Part shown: positions 6,704 through 7,148 of the stretch, piece by piece
How the letters are laid out: the number at the start of each line of letters is the position of its first letter
Position numbering within the stretch: position 1 is the first letter of the stretch
Source: Pseudomonadota bacterium
GTDB lineage: Bacteria; Pseudomonadota; Alphaproteobacteria; Rhizobiales; Rhizobiaceae
Assembly (NCBI GenBank): GCA_023428515.1
Contig: JAEYXI010000197.1
Location: 1 to 7,148, forward strand
Length of the DNA: 7,148 bases
Direction of reading: 5' to 3'
Translations under genes and position numbers: made by a program
The notes under the pieces: generated by a model
What the model was told of the DNA's origin: nothing
Databases searched by the model: none
The model's input: the letters and a program-made list of their open reading frames with translations, nothing else

Positions 6704-7148
6704 TCAGGCCGAGACTTTCAAGATGGCGGGCTCATGGCCGGTCGCGCGGGCGAACCGCAACAGATCGTCCGCCGCGATCGACGTGGTCGCCTCGTTGGTC
6801 AGCGGATGCGCGTTGATGGTCCGGTGCTCCATTAGTGCACTGTCGATGACGAACTTGACCGTGCCGCTCCCGTCATTGATCAGCCCGAACGCCGTCACAG
6901 CGCCCGGAATGACCCCCAGAAATTCCATCAGCGCCTCCGGCTTGCCGAAGGAGACGCGACCTGCGGCTCCGATCAAATGATGGATCTGCTTGAGATCGAC
7001 CGCGGCATCCTCTTCGACCGTGACCAGGAAAAAATTGTCCTTCTTGTCCTTCAGGAAGAGGTTCTTGGTGTGGCCGCCCGCAATTTCGCCGCGCAACGCC
7101 TGCGAATCCGCGACGGTGAAGAGCGGTGGGTGCGAGACTGTCGAGACC
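6704..7148 (-). CDS. ProXp/YbaK-type aminoacyl-tRNA deacylase (5' end outside window)
   Basis: The product belongs to the YbaK/ProX family of free-standing prolyl-tRNA editing domains, which hydrolyse mischarged tRNA-Pro; the close rhizobial type corresponds to ProXp-ala/PrdX, acting on Ala-tRNA-Pro. The frame continues without a stop to the window edge, giving 147 visible residues. They start VSTVSHPPLFTV, continue SQALRGE and include the conserved GGHTKNLFLKDKK block (24-36), whose Lys is the likely catalytic residue. GRVSFGKPE, the VIPGAVTAFGLIND block and HPLTNEATTSI follow, all typical. An internal TTG (at 7096) is not the start, because conserved sequence extends upstream of it. About 20 N-terminal residues are probably missing, judging from the family length near 165-170. 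It heads the minus-strand block with cnoX. The exact substrate is inference. Confidence 0.9.
   Translation of the reverse strand, partial: VSTVSHPPLFTVADSQALRGEIAGGHTKNLFLKDKKDNFFLVTVEEDAAVDLKQIHHLIGAAGRVSFGKPEALMEFLGVIPGAVTAFGLINDGSGTVKFVIDSALMEHRTINAHPLTNEATTSIAADDLLRFARATGHEPAILKVSA

Noticed and set aside
5568..6980. A 470-residue open frame on the plus strand opposite cnoX and the ProXp-like gene
   Set aside because: It is antisense to two well-recognised genes, its translation is Arg/Leu-rich with no recognisable domain, and long opposite-strand frames are expected in high-GC coding DNA.
1..7148. A LexA-type SOS box (direct GTTC repeat spaced by seven bases) controlling the mutasome
   Set aside because: I noticed no such site where it would matter; the promoter of the imuA-imuB-dnaE2 operon lies upstream of the window.

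Overview
The window looks like chromosomal (or large-replicon) DNA of an alphaproteobacterium of the Rhizobiales, most likely Rhizobiaceae (Rhizobium, Sinorhizobium/Ensifer or Agrobacterium type). This rests on high GC (roughly 62-65% in most places), strong G/C preference at third codon positions, and the family character of every protein. It is densely coding: six genes and no non-coding stretch longer than about 150 bases. No tRNA, rRNA, CRISPR array, insertion sequence or phage gene was seen.

Left part (1-4547, plus strand): the 3' end of imuB, followed by a complete dnaE2. The two overlap by the four bases ATGA. ImuB is the Y-family-like bridging subunit and DnaE2 the error-prone DNA polymerase III alpha subunit of the SOS 'mutasome'. 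Together with ImuA, presumably just upstream of the window, they carry out damage-induced mutagenic translesion synthesis. The SOS promoter and LexA box would lie upstream of imuA and are not visible. A block of dnaE2 that encodes the catalytic palm (about 1965-3350) has clearly lower GC and less biased codons than both ends of the gene, suggesting a recombinant gene.

Right part (4576-7148, minus strand): four genes reading towards dnaE2. In transcription order they are a ProXp/YbaK-type prolyl-tRNA editing protein (5' end outside the window), a thioredoxin-TPR protein of the CnoX/YbbN type, a stand-alone LON N-terminal (substrate-binding) domain protein, and a small Trm112-like protein. The theme is translation fidelity and protein quality control. 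This block converges on dnaE2 with only 28 bases between the stop codons.

The one structured non-coding region is the 149-base gap 5509-5657 between cnoX and the LON-domain gene. It contains two hairpins, a 13-base inverted repeat just upstream of the LON-domain gene's ribosome binding site, and an 11-base direct repeat that spans the cnoX stop codon. I see no clearly new biological system; the most useful leads are the mosaic dnaE2 and this structured intergenic region.
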